Positions 30,251 to 41,150 of a DNA stretch of 64,000 nt are shown here, piece by piece (position 1 is the first letter of the stretch; the number at the start of each line of letters is the position of its first letter). This DNA is from Tardibacter chloracetimidivorans. Lineage in GTDB: Bacteria; Pseudomonadota; Alphaproteobacteria; Sphingomonadales; Sphingomonadaceae. Below the pieces are notes generated by a model. It ran no database searches and was not told the origin of the DNA. It saw nothing but the letters and a program-made list of their open reading frames with translations. Made by a program: the position numbers and the translations under genes. The stretch spans positions 1,847,501 through 1,911,500 of the forward strand of contig NZ_CP018221.1 in the NCBI RefSeq assembly GCF_001890385.1, given 5' to 3'.

Positions 30251-30413
30251 GGAGCGCATATAGCGCGAAATGCGCGGCTTGCACCTGCGATGAGATTGGT
30301 TGCCTACCTGCCTTGGCCGCTTGCGCCGGAATGCCCCAGCGGGTCGACGAGCTTATGGAACCGGTCTTGATGCGCCCGCGCCGGCTCATCTAGCAGCAAA
30401 GCTGGACGGGACG

Positions 30414-30608
30414 ATGATGATCAATTTCGCTGCATTTCTCTATACGCTGCTGGCTGTCTTCGTGCTGGCCAGCATCTCGCGCAACCGGCGCGAACAGCGG
30501 CCGGACACACCCATTCTCAGCCTTGTCGGCTGGGGATTGATGTCCGCCTCCTTCACGCTCGCAGCGCTGCTGCTGGGGCTTGCCGTCTGGGCGGTGCTCC
30601 GGGCCTGA
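30414..30608 (+). CDS. Small two-helix membrane protein
   Basis: 64-65 residues, from two consecutive ATGs at 30414/30417. Two hydrophobic helices (FAAFLYTLLAVFVLASI and SFTLAALLLGLAVWAVL) are separated by a basic loop (SRNRREQRPD). The function is unknown. No clear domain name. Confidence 0.55.
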   Translation: MMINFAAFLYTLLAVFVLASISRNRREQRPDTPILSLVGWGLMSASFTLAALLLGLAVWAVLRA

Positions 30609-30683
30609 GCGCCCGTTGCAATAGGGCGGCGCTCTTGCTTTGCCCCGGTAATCCGGTCAAATCCATCGCGTGTCCTACGCGGT

Positions 30684-31055
30684 TTGCCTCCTTCCTTGCT
30701 GAGAGTCGCTTATCTGGCGGCGGGTTTCATGTCGCTGGGCCTTGGCGGGCTGGGCGTGCTGCTGCCCCTGCTACCGACCGTTCCCTTCATCATCCTCGCC
30801 GCCTTCTGCTTTGCGCGAAGCAGCACCGCGCTGGAACGCAAGCTTCTAGACAATCCGAGCTTCGGCCCGGCGATCAGGCTGTGGCGCGAAAAGGGAGCGA
30901 TTTCCCGACGGGGCAAGCGGGCGGCGCTTGCGGCCTTTGCGTTCAGCGCCGTGCTTGGCCTTTTGGCCTCGCCCTTTCCCTGGTCGCTCATCCCCCTGGC
31001 CGCCGCGCTGATCGGCGGCACCTGGATCTGGCGGCGGCCGGAGGGGGAAGCCTGA
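30684..31055 (+). CDS. DUF454 (YbaN-like) membrane protein
   Basis: About 120 residues. LGLGGLGVLLPLLPTVPFIILAAFCFARSS-type phrases define DUF454. The start is uncertain because only TTG codons (30684, 30696) are available near the conserved region. Three to four transmembrane segments. YbaN has no firm function. Confidence 0.85.
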   Translation: MPPSLLRVAYLAAGFMSLGLGGLGVLLPLLPTVPFIILAAFCFARSSTALERKLLDNPSFGPAIRLWREKGAISRRGKRAALAAFAFSAVLGLLASPFPWSLIPLAAALIGGTWIWRRPEGEA

Positions 31056-31062
31056 TCGCGCG

Positions 31063-32154
31063 TCAGCGGTTTCGCATCGCCTCCTCATAGGCCTTGCGCG
31101 CTTCGGCGCGGGTCCGCTCGCTCAGCCGCCCGCTCACCATGTCATCGAAAGTCGCCACGCTTTGCGACAGCGATTCGGACGTCTGTCGCGCAAGGCTTTC
31201 CAGATCCCCCTGATATTGCGGGATGAAGAAGAAATGGGTGGGCGGATGCGCGCGATAGAGGCTGCGGAACTTCTCGATATCGGCAAGCTCCACGCGCAGC
31301 AGCTTCAGCCGTTCGGCAGGCGTGATGCCGCTGATGCGCGGCGGCTTGATTCGCTGCATGTCCCACCAGACGAACGGAAGCTCGGGGTCCATGCGGCGCG
31401 CCTCGGCGATCATGATGTCGCCCGCCTGAAAGGACTCCGCGCCCCTCGCGGCGGCGACCAGCAGCGTCGCGTCCCCGGTCTTGCGCGCCAGCGCCTGCAT
31501 TTCCTCCACAAGCTGCGCCCGACCCGTTACGGCCGATCCGGCGTCGAGATAAAGCTGCGCCGCATCCATCTTGCGGGGCGTGTGTCGCGCATAGAGCGCC
31601 CGGATTTCCTCGCGCGCCTTCGCGGGGTTGCGCTGCATGGTGTGGTACAGCCACGCATTGTTGAAATGATCGGCCGCCGAGGCGGGCCTTTTGATGATCA
31701 TGTGCGGCTGCGCCATCTCGTGGAGGTCGCTCACATCGCTGCGGATGGCCGTCACATCGCTCTGGATCAGGCCAAGCTGCCGCCCCACCGTCTCTGTCGC
31801 CGACTGACCCTGACCGATCAGCATCAGCAGCACGAAGGCGGCGGTCGCGAACAGGCCGAAGCGGAAAGCGTCGCACGGCGCGCACTGCACCACCTCCTCG
31901 ACGGCGGCCGGATCGCCCTCATTGACCATGAAGGCGCGCTGAAGGCAAAGCAGCGCCGCCGCCACCGTGATTCCGGCGAAGATGAGGACGAGCATTCCGG
32001 CGGAAAGAAACTCGGCGAAAAAGCTGACCAGATCGCCGAACAGGCCAACCGCGCCGCCGATGAGCGCGAACAGCGACGCACGCGCAGGCCAGAGGATACG
32101 CTTGATCAGGACCAATCGTGAAGTCGCCAACGTCATTCCCCCGCAGATGGCCAA
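31063..32154 (-). CDS. Membrane-anchored protein of unknown function, 363 aa
   Basis: Three hydrophobic segments lie in the first 120 residues (around 25-45, 53-72, 100-118), then a long soluble helical region with LYHTMQRNPAKAREEIRALY, which is weakly repeat-like. No named family. It is convergent with the DUF454 gene, 8 bp away. Translation may begin at an ATG six codons later (MTLATS). Confidence 0.65.
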   Translation of the reverse strand: MAICGGMTLATSRLVLIKRILWPARASLFALIGGAVGLFGDLVSFFAEFLSAGMLVLIFAGITVAAALLCLQRAFMVNEGDPAAVEEVVQCAPCDAFRFGLFATAAFVLLMLIGQGQSATETVGRQLGLIQSDVTAIRSDVSDLHEMAQPHMIIKRPASAADHFNNAWLYHTMQRNPAKAREEIRALYARHTPRKMDAAQLYLDAGSAVTGRAQLVEEMQALARKTGDATLLVAAARGAESFQAGDIMIAEARRMDPELPFVWWDMQRIKPPRISGITPAERLKLLRVELADIEKFRSLYRAHPPTHFFFIPQYQGDLESLARQTSESLSQSVATFDDMVSGRLSERTRAEARKAYEEAMRNR

Positions 32155-32259
32155 CGTTGCATATGCTTAATGACTTCAGCGCCACCCGTCACCCTGTTCA
32201 GCGGGGGTATGGACCATCGTGCTAGCGACAGAGGGTGCTCGCCGGCACATCCGTTCCGG

Positions 32260-34290
32260 TCAGGAGCCGGTGTAGCGGATCGCCAGCCAGAGGGTGCGCG
32301 GAGTCGCGCGTTCGATCAGGCCCGCACCCGAAATCCCCGCCTCGACCCGCCGGTCGGCAAGATTCTCCGCACGCGCCTCAACGCTGATCCCGGCGGCGAG
32401 CGGCACAGCCAACGCGGCATCAAAGGTCAAGGCGTCGTCCAGGCGGCGCACGTTCACGTCATCCTCGAACTGACTGGAGACATAGCGGCCGGTCACCGAA
32501 GCCGTCAGGCCGCCCTCCCCCAGCCAGCCGATCGTCGCGCTCCCCTGATGGCGCGGCGTCTGCGCGGGCCGCAGCCCGTCGAGCGCAAGCGCGGCCCCGG
32601 AAGCCCGGACCCGTGAATCGGCATAGGCATAGGACGCAGCAAAGCTCCACGGGCCATGGCTGAACGAGGCGTCGATCTCCAACCCTCGCGCCCTGATCGC
32701 ATCAAGGTTCTGCCGCTGCCGTAAACTACCTTCGGGATCATCGTCGAGCGTGACATTGGCGATCGCGTTGTCGAGCTGGTTCCAGAACAGGGTCGCGCCC
32801 AGCCGCACGGTGCTCAGCGGCTGAAACTCGACCCCCGCCTCGACACCGGCCAGCCGTTCGGGGCGCAGCGCCGCATTGGCCACCGTCGTATCGGCCCCGA
32901 CCCTGAACGGGCGGTAAAGCTCGTTTAGGGTGGGCAAGCGATAGCTGAAATAGCCGGCTGCCCGGAGCGTCAACGCGCTTGCAGGCTGCCAGGCAATGGC
33001 CGCGCGGCCCGTCGGCTCCCAATGGCTGCGATCGGCAAAGCTTTCGCCGCGCAGGGAATCTCCGGTCGCAAGCGTCCATTCCCTGATGCCGCCGTTTTTG
33101 ATCTGCCACCGGTCGATCCGAGCGCCGCCGGTCAGCACCAGCCTATCGGCAAGGGCATGGCTGCCTTCGACAAAGCCGCCGATGGTGACGTTTCTGCCGC
33201 CCGCCCGGCGCGCCCGCGTTGGAAGGCCGCCGACGAAGAAGTAGAGTTCGTTGGTGCGGCCCACGGACTCGCGATAGTCCAGCCCCATCCGGATTTCGGT
33301 GCTGTCGCCCACGGGCGGGCGCAGCTCCAGCTTTGCGCCATAGCCGGTGGCGGGCACATTGTGCTGATCCAGCACCAGGTTCGCGGTCGAACGATCATCG
33401 CTCACACTTGCGAAGCGGGAACTGAACTCGCGCGACTGAAGATAGGCCAGCGCTTCCCACGCCCAGCTTCCCCGCCCGAGGAGGCGCAGGCTGGCATCGG
33501 CCCCCCGCGTGCTGTTGTCTGTAGAGGCGACGCCCCGCTCGCGATCGTCGCCGAACGCACCGGCCGATGCCTGCAGTTCGGTATCATCCCCGACCGGAAC
33601 GACGGCCCGCGCACGGGTGCTCCACTGGCGATAGTCGGCAGGCCGGTCGGCGCTGCCCCGGCTTTCCTCCACGACCGGAATGAAGCCGTCGCCCCGGTCA
33701 AAACGTCCGGAAATGGTAACATAACCGGCACCGACATCGCCGGCCAACGCCGCGTCGGCGATCAGCGAATCCCTGCTGCCATAGGCGATGCCGCCGGATA
33801 GCAGAGGCAGTTCGCCCCGCGCCGCGCTTGCAAGCTCGATCGTGCCCGCAAGCGCACCGGACCCGAACGGCCCGGCGCCGCCGCCTCTTGTCACGCGCAC
33901 ATAGCCCAGCCGCCGCGGATCGAGCGATGGCCAGTCGATCCACCCGCCGAAGGGATCGGCCACCGGAACGCCGTCAAGAAGCACGAGAGCGCGCGACGAT
34001 GCATTGCCGCCGAGGCCGCGTAGCGACGCCCCCTGGCTGGTGGGATGGGCGGAACGCGAGTCGGATCGACGGAACTGGTGGAACCCCGCCGCGTCACGCA
34101 GCACATCCTCCAGCCGGTCCGATGCCGACCCGGTCAATCGCTCGCGGGTGATGATCTTCAGGTCATAAGCGCTGTCGCCGATGCTGGACGGCAGGCCGTG
34201 GCCGGTGACGATGATCGGCGCGGGCTGGGCCGCCGCCGCGGATGCCGTCGAAACGCCCGCAAAGGCCATGATCCAGAAGCTGGGACGCAC
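32260..34290 (-). CDS. TonB-dependent outer-membrane receptor
   Basis: 676 residues with a signal peptide (MAFAGVSTASAAAAQ). The plug domain has RLEDVLRDAAGFHQFRRSDS, GASLRGLGGNASSRALVLLDG and GVPVADPFGGW, followed by a beta-barrel with Tyr/Arg-rich strands (RAAGYFSYRLPTLNELYRPF). It imports an iron chelate, cobalamin or sugar using the TonB system. The substrate cannot be told. It lies 68 bp after SURF1. I saw no riboswitch upstream. Confidence 0.93.
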   Translation of the reverse strand: MRPSFWIMAFAGVSTASAAAAQPAPIIVTGHGLPSSIGDSAYDLKIITRERLTGSASDRLEDVLRDAAGFHQFRRSDSRSAHPTSQGASLRGLGGNASSRALVLLDGVPVADPFGGWIDWPSLDPRRLGYVRVTRGGGAGPFGSGALAGTIELASAARGELPLLSGGIAYGSRDSLIADAALAGDVGAGYVTISGRFDRGDGFIPVVEESRGSADRPADYRQWSTRARAVVPVGDDTELQASAGAFGDDRERGVASTDNSTRGADASLRLLGRGSWAWEALAYLQSREFSSRFASVSDDRSTANLVLDQHNVPATGYGAKLELRPPVGDSTEIRMGLDYRESVGRTNELYFFVGGLPTRARRAGGRNVTIGGFVEGSHALADRLVLTGGARIDRWQIKNGGIREWTLATGDSLRGESFADRSHWEPTGRAAIAWQPASALTLRAAGYFSYRLPTLNELYRPFRVGADTTVANAALRPERLAGVEAGVEFQPLSTVRLGATLFWNQLDNAIANVTLDDDPEGSLRQRQNLDAIRARGLEIDASFSHGPWSFAASYAYADSRVRASGAALALDGLRPAQTPRHQGSATIGWLGEGGLTASVTGRYVSSQFEDDVNVRRLDDALTFDAALAVPLAAGISVEARAENLADRRVEAGISGAGLIERATPRTLWLAIRYTGS

Positions 34291-34358
34291 GCATACTCTC
34301 CCTGATTGCGATTGTTGTTTTCGTTGCGCCGCCGGCGATCAGGCCAGGAGTCGAGTTT

Positions 34359-34970
34359 CTATTCCCGCCCCGCACGCCAGCGGCGCCTGAGCGCAAGGCC
34401 ATATATTGCGACCGCCGTCGCGGCAAACAGGAACCACTGCATTGCATAGCCCCGGTGCCCTTCGGGCGTGGTGGTGTTCGCCATTTCGGGCGTTGGCTGC
34501 GCCACCGGAATAAGGCCGGTCGGCGGCTGTTCAGCATAGAGGATATATTGATCGGCGGATTCAGTTCCGCTGTGGAGCAGCCGGCCGGTATAGCTGTTGG
34601 CCGTCCCCCTGGGCAGCGCGCGTTCGGGCCGCTCGGTAATGCCAAGGCCGATCGTCACCCGGTCGTCACCCGGCCTTCGGACGCAAGCCGCCGGCTGCAG
34701 CCAGCCGGACGTGCCGCCGCGTCCCGTTCCTGCCTTGGGCTGAAGATATTCGATCCGTTCGCAGGTCACGCGAAAGCGGCGATAGTCCAGCCCCGGCGGC
34801 AGGGTGGAGGGGAGATCGGCCGTGGCCTCCAGCAGATTTCCTGCGGCGCGCGCGGTCAGCGTTTCCTTCCATTCGGCACGGCGCAACTGCCACATGCCGA
34901 GCGCGATCATCACCGCAACCGCGATCAGGACCAGCGCCGTGGCCAGCAATGGCACACGCCGCATCGTCAC
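34359..34970 (-). CDS. SURF1-family cytochrome oxidase assembly protein
   Basis: 203 residues with a transmembrane helix at each end (ATALVLIAVAVMIALGMWQL and YAMQWFLFAATAVAIYGLAL). The family signature GMWQLRRAEWKE and the C-terminal GYAMQWF are present. SURF1 helps insert haem a into subunit I. It is the last gene of the cytochrome oxidase operon, overlapping the DUF983 gene by 4 bp. Confidence 0.92.
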   Translation of the reverse strand: MTMRRVPLLATALVLIAVAVMIALGMWQLRRAEWKETLTARAAGNLLEATADLPSTLPPGLDYRRFRVTCERIEYLQPKAGTGRGGTSGWLQPAACVRRPGDDRVTIGLGITERPERALPRGTANSYTGRLLHSGTESADQYILYAEQPPTGLIPVAQPTPEMANTTTPEGHRGYAMQWFLFAATAVAIYGLALRRRWRAGRE

Positions 34971-35329
34971 CTGTCGTCCCGCCTGCCTTCAGCCGCCTTG
35001 TGACGGAACTCGAGCGCGAGCAGCGCGGCCTTGGATATGCGCAGGCTCCATATCACGGCGATTGCGGTCAACGGCACCCAGAGCAGCGCATGCACCCAAA
35101 GTGAGGGGCGGAATGCGGCATCCGTCACCAGCGCAAGCACGGTGATGACCGCGCCGATGATCAGCGTCAGAAAGGCGGCGGGGCCATCGCCGACATTATA
35201 GGCCGAATAATCAAGCCCGCAGGCGCGACATTGCGGAGCGAAGCCGACAAGCCCGTCGAACAGCGTCTTCGCCCCGCATTGCGGGCAGAGCCCGCCGAGC
35301 GCAGCTTCGACCGGGCTCGGCTGCCGCAC
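34967..35329 (-). CDS. DUF983 protein
   Basis: 120 residues. A zinc ribbon (CPQCGAKTLFDG, then CRACGLDYS) is followed by two transmembrane helices (LTLIIGAVITVLALV and HALLWVPLTAIAVIW). This pattern is DUF983, nearly always found between ctaE and SURF1 in alphaproteobacteria. Probably helps oxidase maturation. Confidence 0.9.
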   Translation of the reverse strand: MRQPSPVEAALGGLCPQCGAKTLFDGLVGFAPQCRACGLDYSAYNVGDGPAAFLTLIIGAVITVLALVTDAAFRPSLWVHALLWVPLTAIAVIWSLRISKAALLALEFRHKAAEGRRDDR

Positions 35330-35332
35330 CTC

Positions 35333-36160
35333 CTAGTGTGCCGCCAGCGGCGCGGCTCCGAAGTCCGAACCCCATACATAGATGGAGATGAACAGGAACA
35401 GCCACACCACGTCGACGAAATGCCAGTACCAGGCAGCCGCCTCGAAGCCGAAGTGCTGCTTTGGCGTGAAATCGCCATTGTAGAGCCGCTTCAGGCAGAC
35501 GGCGAGGAAGATGGTGCCCACCACCACGTGAAAGCCGTGGAAGCCGGTCGCCATGAAGAAGGTGGCACCATAGATGCTGCCCTTGAAGCCGAACGGCGCG
35601 TGATAATATTCAAACGCCTGAATGGCGCTGAACACCACGCCAAGCCCGATGGTGCACCATAGGCCCTTCTTCGCGCCCTCGCGGTCGCCATGGATCAGCG
35701 CGTGATGCGCCCAGGTGATCGTCGTGCCCGAGCAGAGCAGGATCAGCGTGTTGAGCAGCGGCAGGCCGAAGGGGTCGATCACCTCCAACCCGACCGGCGG
35801 CCATGCGCCACCGATGACCTCGGCGCTGGACGGAAACAGCGACGCATCGAAATAGGCCCAGAACCATGCGACGAAGAACATCACTTCCGAGGCGATGAAC
35901 AGGATCATCCCATAGCGGTGATGAAGCTGCACCACGGGCGTATGATCGCCGCTGTTGGCTTCCCGCACGACGTCCGACCACCAGGCGTAGAAGGTGTAGA
36001 GCACACCCGCCAGGCCAAGGAAGAACACCCATTTGCCCCAGGTCTCGTCGTGCATCCAGCCGATGCCGCCCGCCGCCATCGCCAGCGCGGTGAATGCGCC
36101 GATCAGCGGCCAGGGGCTGGGCGGCAGAATATGAAAGTCGTGGTTCTTGGCACCGGCCAT
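35333..36160 (-). CDS. ctaE: Cytochrome c oxidase subunit III
   Basis: 275 residues with seven hydrophobic segments. HILPPSPWPLIGAF near the start, GMILFIASEVMFFVAWFWAY and the closing WHFVDVVWLFLFISIYVWG are typical. Subunit III stabilises the aa3 core. Spacing to the next gene downstream is 3 bp and to ctaG 5 bp. Confidence 0.97.
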   Translation of the reverse strand: MAGAKNHDFHILPPSPWPLIGAFTALAMAAGGIGWMHDETWGKWVFFLGLAGVLYTFYAWWSDVVREANSGDHTPVVQLHHRYGMILFIASEVMFFVAWFWAYFDASLFPSSAEVIGGAWPPVGLEVIDPFGLPLLNTLILLCSGTTITWAHHALIHGDREGAKKGLWCTIGLGVVFSAIQAFEYYHAPFGFKGSIYGATFFMATGFHGFHVVVGTIFLAVCLKRLYNGDFTPKQHFGFEAAAWYWHFVDVVWLFLFISIYVWGSDFGAAPLAAH

Positions 36161-36165
36161 CGCAC

Positions 36166-36753
36166 TTATCCCTTTGTACTTGTCTTGGCGTCCCGGCCGC
36201 TGTCTGCGCTGCGGTCCACGGGATAGAAGGTGTAGCTCAAGGTTATTTCGCTGATCCGGCGCGCCACCGGATCATCGAGGATCGCGGGATCGATATAAAA
36301 GGTGACCGGCATGTCAACCGATTCACCGGGCTTCAGCGTCTGCTCGGTAAAGCAGAAGCACTCGATCTTCATGAAATATTTGCCCGCCTCGTCGGGCGAG
36401 ACATTGAACACGGCAGTGCCCGTGACGCTGGCGGCCGACTGGTTCACAGCCTTGTAAAAGGCGAGCTGCTTTCCGCCGATCGGCACGGTGACGGCCGTCT
36501 TTTCGGGACGGAACAGCCAGGGCAGGCCGCCGCTGGTGTTGGAATCGAACCGAACCGAAATGCTCTTGCCCGGAACCGGCGGTGGAGCCTCGACGGCGCG
36601 CTGCGTGGTGCCGCCCCAGCCCGTCACCTGGCAGAACAGCCGGTACAGCGGCACGCTTGCATAGGCGACGCCGATCATCGCGATCGCTGCAAGCGCCGCG
36701 ATCAGCCCGACCCTGCGGTTGGCCCGCGCATTGGAAACGGAGGTCGCCGCCAT
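36166..36753 (-). CDS. ctaG: Cytochrome c oxidase assembly protein CtaG (COX11)
   Basis: 195 residues. One N-terminal transmembrane helix, then a periplasmic domain with the copper-binding IECFCFTEQTLKPGE and the closing DPVARRISEITLSYTFY. It delivers copper to CuB in subunit I. It is located between a small coxF-like gene and ctaE. Confidence 0.96.
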   Translation of the reverse strand: MAATSVSNARANRRVGLIAALAAIAMIGVAYASVPLYRLFCQVTGWGGTTQRAVEAPPPVPGKSISVRFDSNTSGGLPWLFRPEKTAVTVPIGGKQLAFYKAVNQSAASVTGTAVFNVSPDEAGKYFMKIECFCFTEQTLKPGESVDMPVTFYIDPAILDDPVARRISEITLSYTFYPVDRSADSGRDAKTSTKG

Positions 36754-36757
36754 CAGA

Positions 36758-36880
36758 TCAACTCATCTTCGCGATGGTGATGGCGAAGAACAATATCGCC
36801 AGCGCGCCAAGCACGACGCCCATCGCCACGGCGCGGCCCCGCTGACGCTTGCGGTAAAGCGCGAGTTCCTCGGGCGTCAT
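36758..36880 (-). CDS. 40-residue membrane protein in the oxidase operon (CoxF-like)
   Basis: From the ATG at 36880, which overlaps the ctaB stop as ATGA. The N-terminal part is [19 protein letters not shown] and the rest is one transmembrane helix ([16 protein letters not shown]). Alphaproteobacterial oxidase operons often carry such a small gene between ctaB and ctaG. Likely an assembly accessory. Confidence 0.75.
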   Translation of the reverse strand: MTPEELALYRKRQRGRAVAMGVVLGALAILFFAITIAKMS

Positions 36881-37842
36881 GACAGCAGCATCCTGTCGGC
36901 CATCAACGCACCGAATAGGATGAACAGGTACAGCACCGAAAAGGCGAACATCTGCCTTTCGGCCGCCATCTTCGCCGGCTCGGTCTCGTGGCTCATCGCG
37001 ACGCGCGCCGCCAGCAGCAGGAATGCTCCGGTCAGGGCCACGGCGGTTGCGCCATAGACCGGCCCCGTCAGCCCGAGCAGCCATGGCGCAACGGCGCTGG
37101 CCGCCATCGGCAGGCTATAGATGAAGACCTGCCGCCGCGTCGTCCTGCGTCCCGCGACCACCGGCAGCATCGGAATGCCGGCCTTGGCATAGTCCGAGTT
37201 GATGAAGAGCGCGAGCGACCAGAAATGGGGCGGTGTCCACAGAAAGATCAGCGCGAACAGCAGCACCGGCAGGGCCGTGATATCGCCCGTGACGGCCGCC
37301 CAGCCTATCAGCGGGGGAAAGGCGCCGGCCGCGCCACCGATCACGATGTTCTGCGGCGTGCGGGGCTTCAGCCAGATGGTGTAGACGAACACATAATAGA
37401 GGATGGAAACCGCCAGGATCGCGGCCGACAGCCAGTTGACCGCCAGACCCATCAGAAGCACCGACCCGGTGCCGACCGACACGCCGAAGGCAAGCGCCGC
37501 GCCCGGCTCCATCCGGCCGGAGGGCAGCGGGCGGTTGGCGGTGCGCTTCATCAGCGCGTCAGTATCGGCCTCCCACCATTGATTGAGCGCACCCGCCGCG
37601 CCCGCCGCGAGGGCGATGCACAGCACGGCGACAAAGCCCAGCAGCGGATGGATGGAATCGGGCGCAGCGACAAGGCCGGCGAGGCCCGTGAAGACGACAA
37701 GCGACATCACACGCGGCTTGGCAAGGGCGACAAAATCGCGCCAGTCAGCCGGCAATGCGGCCTCCCCCCTCCTCTGGCGGGAAAGCGCGCCGGATTGGTC
37801 CGCCGCGCCTTCTCTGCCTGTGATGTCTGCCAGACTCGCCAT
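36877..37842 (-). CDS. ctaB: Protoheme IX farnesyltransferase (haem O synthase)
   Basis: 321 residues, nine or so transmembrane helices. The prenyl-binding stretch [20 protein letters not shown] and [20 protein letters not shown] are diagnostic. It adds the farnesyl tail to haem b, providing haem O for haem A. It lies 4 bp after ctaD. Confidence 0.97.
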   Translation of the reverse strand: MASLADITGREGAADQSGALSRQRRGEAALPADWRDFVALAKPRVMSLVVFTGLAGLVAAPDSIHPLLGFVAVLCIALAAGAAGALNQWWEADTDALMKRTANRPLPSGRMEPGAALAFGVSVGTGSVLLMGLAVNWLSAAILAVSILYYVFVYTIWLKPRTPQNIVIGGAAGAFPPLIGWAAVTGDITALPVLLFALIFLWTPPHFWSLALFINSDYAKAGIPMLPVVAGRRTTRRQVFIYSLPMAASAVAPWLLGLTGPVYGATAVALTGAFLLLAARVAMSHETEPAKMAAERQMFAFSVLYLFILFGALMADRMLLS

Positions 37843-37846
37843 TACA

Positions 37847-39508
<1,662 letters not shown>

Positions 39509-39521
39509 TTACGCTCCGAAC

Positions 39522-40487
39522 TCAAATCTGGGCAGGCGCGGCTGCGGGTGCAGCGGCGGCCTCCGGTGCGGCGGGAACGGCTGCTTCGGGCGTGATGCCC
39601 GCCGCCGCCTGCTTGGCCGCAAGCCATGCCTGATATTCCGCCTCGGGCAGCACTTCGACCGCGATCGGCATGAAGCCGTGCTTGGTGCCGCAAAGTTCGG
39701 AACACTGGCCGTAATACACGCCCGGACGGTCCACCTTGAACCATGTCTCGTTGATGCGGCCGGGCACGGCGTCCATCTTCACCCAGAAGCTGGGCATCGC
39801 CCAGCTGTGAATCACATCGTCGGCCGTGACGAGCAGCTTCACGACCTTTCCGGCCGGAACGACCATGCGGTTGTCGACGCCCAACAGGCGCGGGTCGCCC
39901 CGCTTCGCCGCATCTTCGTCCGACAGCATGACGGAGTCGAAGGAAAGTTCGCCCGCGTCCGGATATTCATAGGTCCAGTACCACTGGTGCCCCACAACCT
40001 TCACCGTCAGATCGGCCTTGGGCGGATCATATTGCTTGGCGAGCAGACGGATCGAAGGAACGGCGATGCCGATCAGGACCAGCACCGGGATCAGCGTCCA
40101 CGCCACCTCGATCGCCGTGTTGTGCGACGTCCTGGACGGCGTCGGGTTCGCGCTGGCGCGATAGCGCACCACGACCCACAGCAAAAGCGCGAGCACGAAC
40201 AGGCAGATGATCGTGATGATCGGCATCAGCACGGTGTCGTGCATCCACCGGCCATAGTTGCCGACATCGGTGAACTGTTCCTGAAGCTCAATCGCCTCCG
40301 GCACCGGCATTCCGATGCCTTCCGTCGGCTTCAACTCCACTACGGCCGGAGCCGGAGCGGACGCTCCCGCATCGGCCGCCACAACCTCCGCAGGCGCAGG
40401 CACAGTCGGAGCCGCCTCCTGCGCAAACGCAGCAGCGGGTAACATCATCAGCGCCAGACCCAGCGCCAAGGTCTTTGTACGTCCCAT
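39522..40487 (-). CDS. ctaC: Cytochrome c oxidase subunit II
   Basis: 321 residues from the ATG at 40487, which has GGGGG just upstream (an ATG at 40505 is six codons earlier). Signal peptide TLALGLALMMLPAAAFAQ, two transmembrane helices, then the CuA domain with GQCSELCGTKHGFMP. It takes electrons from cytochrome c. The Pro/Ala-rich N-terminal linker and tail are longer than in textbook forms. First gene of the operon. Confidence 0.96.
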   Translation of the reverse strand: MGRTKTLALGLALMMLPAAAFAQEAAPTVPAPAEVVAADAGASAPAPAVVELKPTEGIGMPVPEAIELQEQFTDVGNYGRWMHDTVLMPIITIICLFVLALLLWVVVRYRASANPTPSRTSHNTAIEVAWTLIPVLVLIGIAVPSIRLLAKQYDPPKADLTVKVVGHQWYWTYEYPDAGELSFDSVMLSDEDAAKRGDPRLLGVDNRMVVPAGKVVKLLVTADDVIHSWAMPSFWVKMDAVPGRINETWFKVDRPGVYYGQCSELCGTKHGFMPIAVEVLPEAEYQAWLAAKQAAAGITPEAAVPAAPEAAAAPAAAPAQI

Positions 40488-40646
40488 TCTACCCCCGGTA
40501 GACATGACAGAAGCCGCGCCCGGATAGAGCGCGGCCAGCCGGAATCGCGGGCCTTATAGGAAAGCCTCCTCCCGGCCACAAGCATTCTAGGCTTGAGAAT
40601 CGTTCGCAATTCCAAAGCCCGCCTCCTGGCGCTATGGCTGACGCGC

Positions 40647-41150
40647 ATGACGCGCTTCACAGTCAATGGAAATCCAGTCGAATATCTGCTCGATCCGGGC
40701 ACCCCGCTGCTGTGGGCGCTGCGCGACGCATCGCACCTTACCGGCGCGAAATATGGCTGCGACGATGCAAGCTGCGGCGCATGCACGGTCATTGCCGATG
40801 GCGAGGCGGTGCGCGCCTGCACCGTCTCGATCACTGCGATGGAAGGCCGCTTCATCACAACCATTGAGGCGCTGTCGTCGGCCCGCAACCATCCGCTGCA
40901 ACAGGCCTTCCTCGCTGAAAATGCGGTACAGTGCGGCTTCTGCACGCCGGGCATGCTGATGGCCGCCGCTGCACTGCTCGAAAGCAACAGCAACCCCAGC
41001 GACGATGAGATCGATGCCGCGATCACCAACCTGTGCCGTTGCGGCGGCTATCCCCGCATCAGGCGGGCGATCAGGCGGGCGGGCGAGGCGATGCGCGGCG
41101 TCGGGACTTTGGCTCCCCCGCCGCAGACCGGAGGGGACGAAGCGACCTAA
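40647..41150 (+). CDS. 2Fe-2S subunit of an isoquinoline/aldehyde-type oxidoreductase, orphan
   Basis: About 167 residues from the ATG at 40647. First cluster: YGCDDASCGACTV with a fourth Cys in VRAC. Second cluster: QCGFCTPGM and LCRCGGYPRI. This is the small subunit of molybdopterin hydroxylases such as isoquinoline 1-oxidoreductase. No large molybdenum subunit gene is next to it: the next gene is on the other strand, overlapping by 4 bp. Confidence 0.9.
   Translation: MTRFTVNGNPVEYLLDPGTPLLWALRDASHLTGAKYGCDDASCGACTVIADGEAVRACTVSITAMEGRFITTIEALSSARNHPLQQAFLAENAVQCGFCTPGMLMAAAALLESNSNPSDDEIDAAITNLCRCGGYPRIRRAIRRAGEAMRGVGTLAPPPQTGGDEAT

Noticed and set aside
34291-34358. Cobalamin riboswitch before the TonB-dependent receptor
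   Set aside because: The gap is only 68 bp and shows no B12-box-like sequence.
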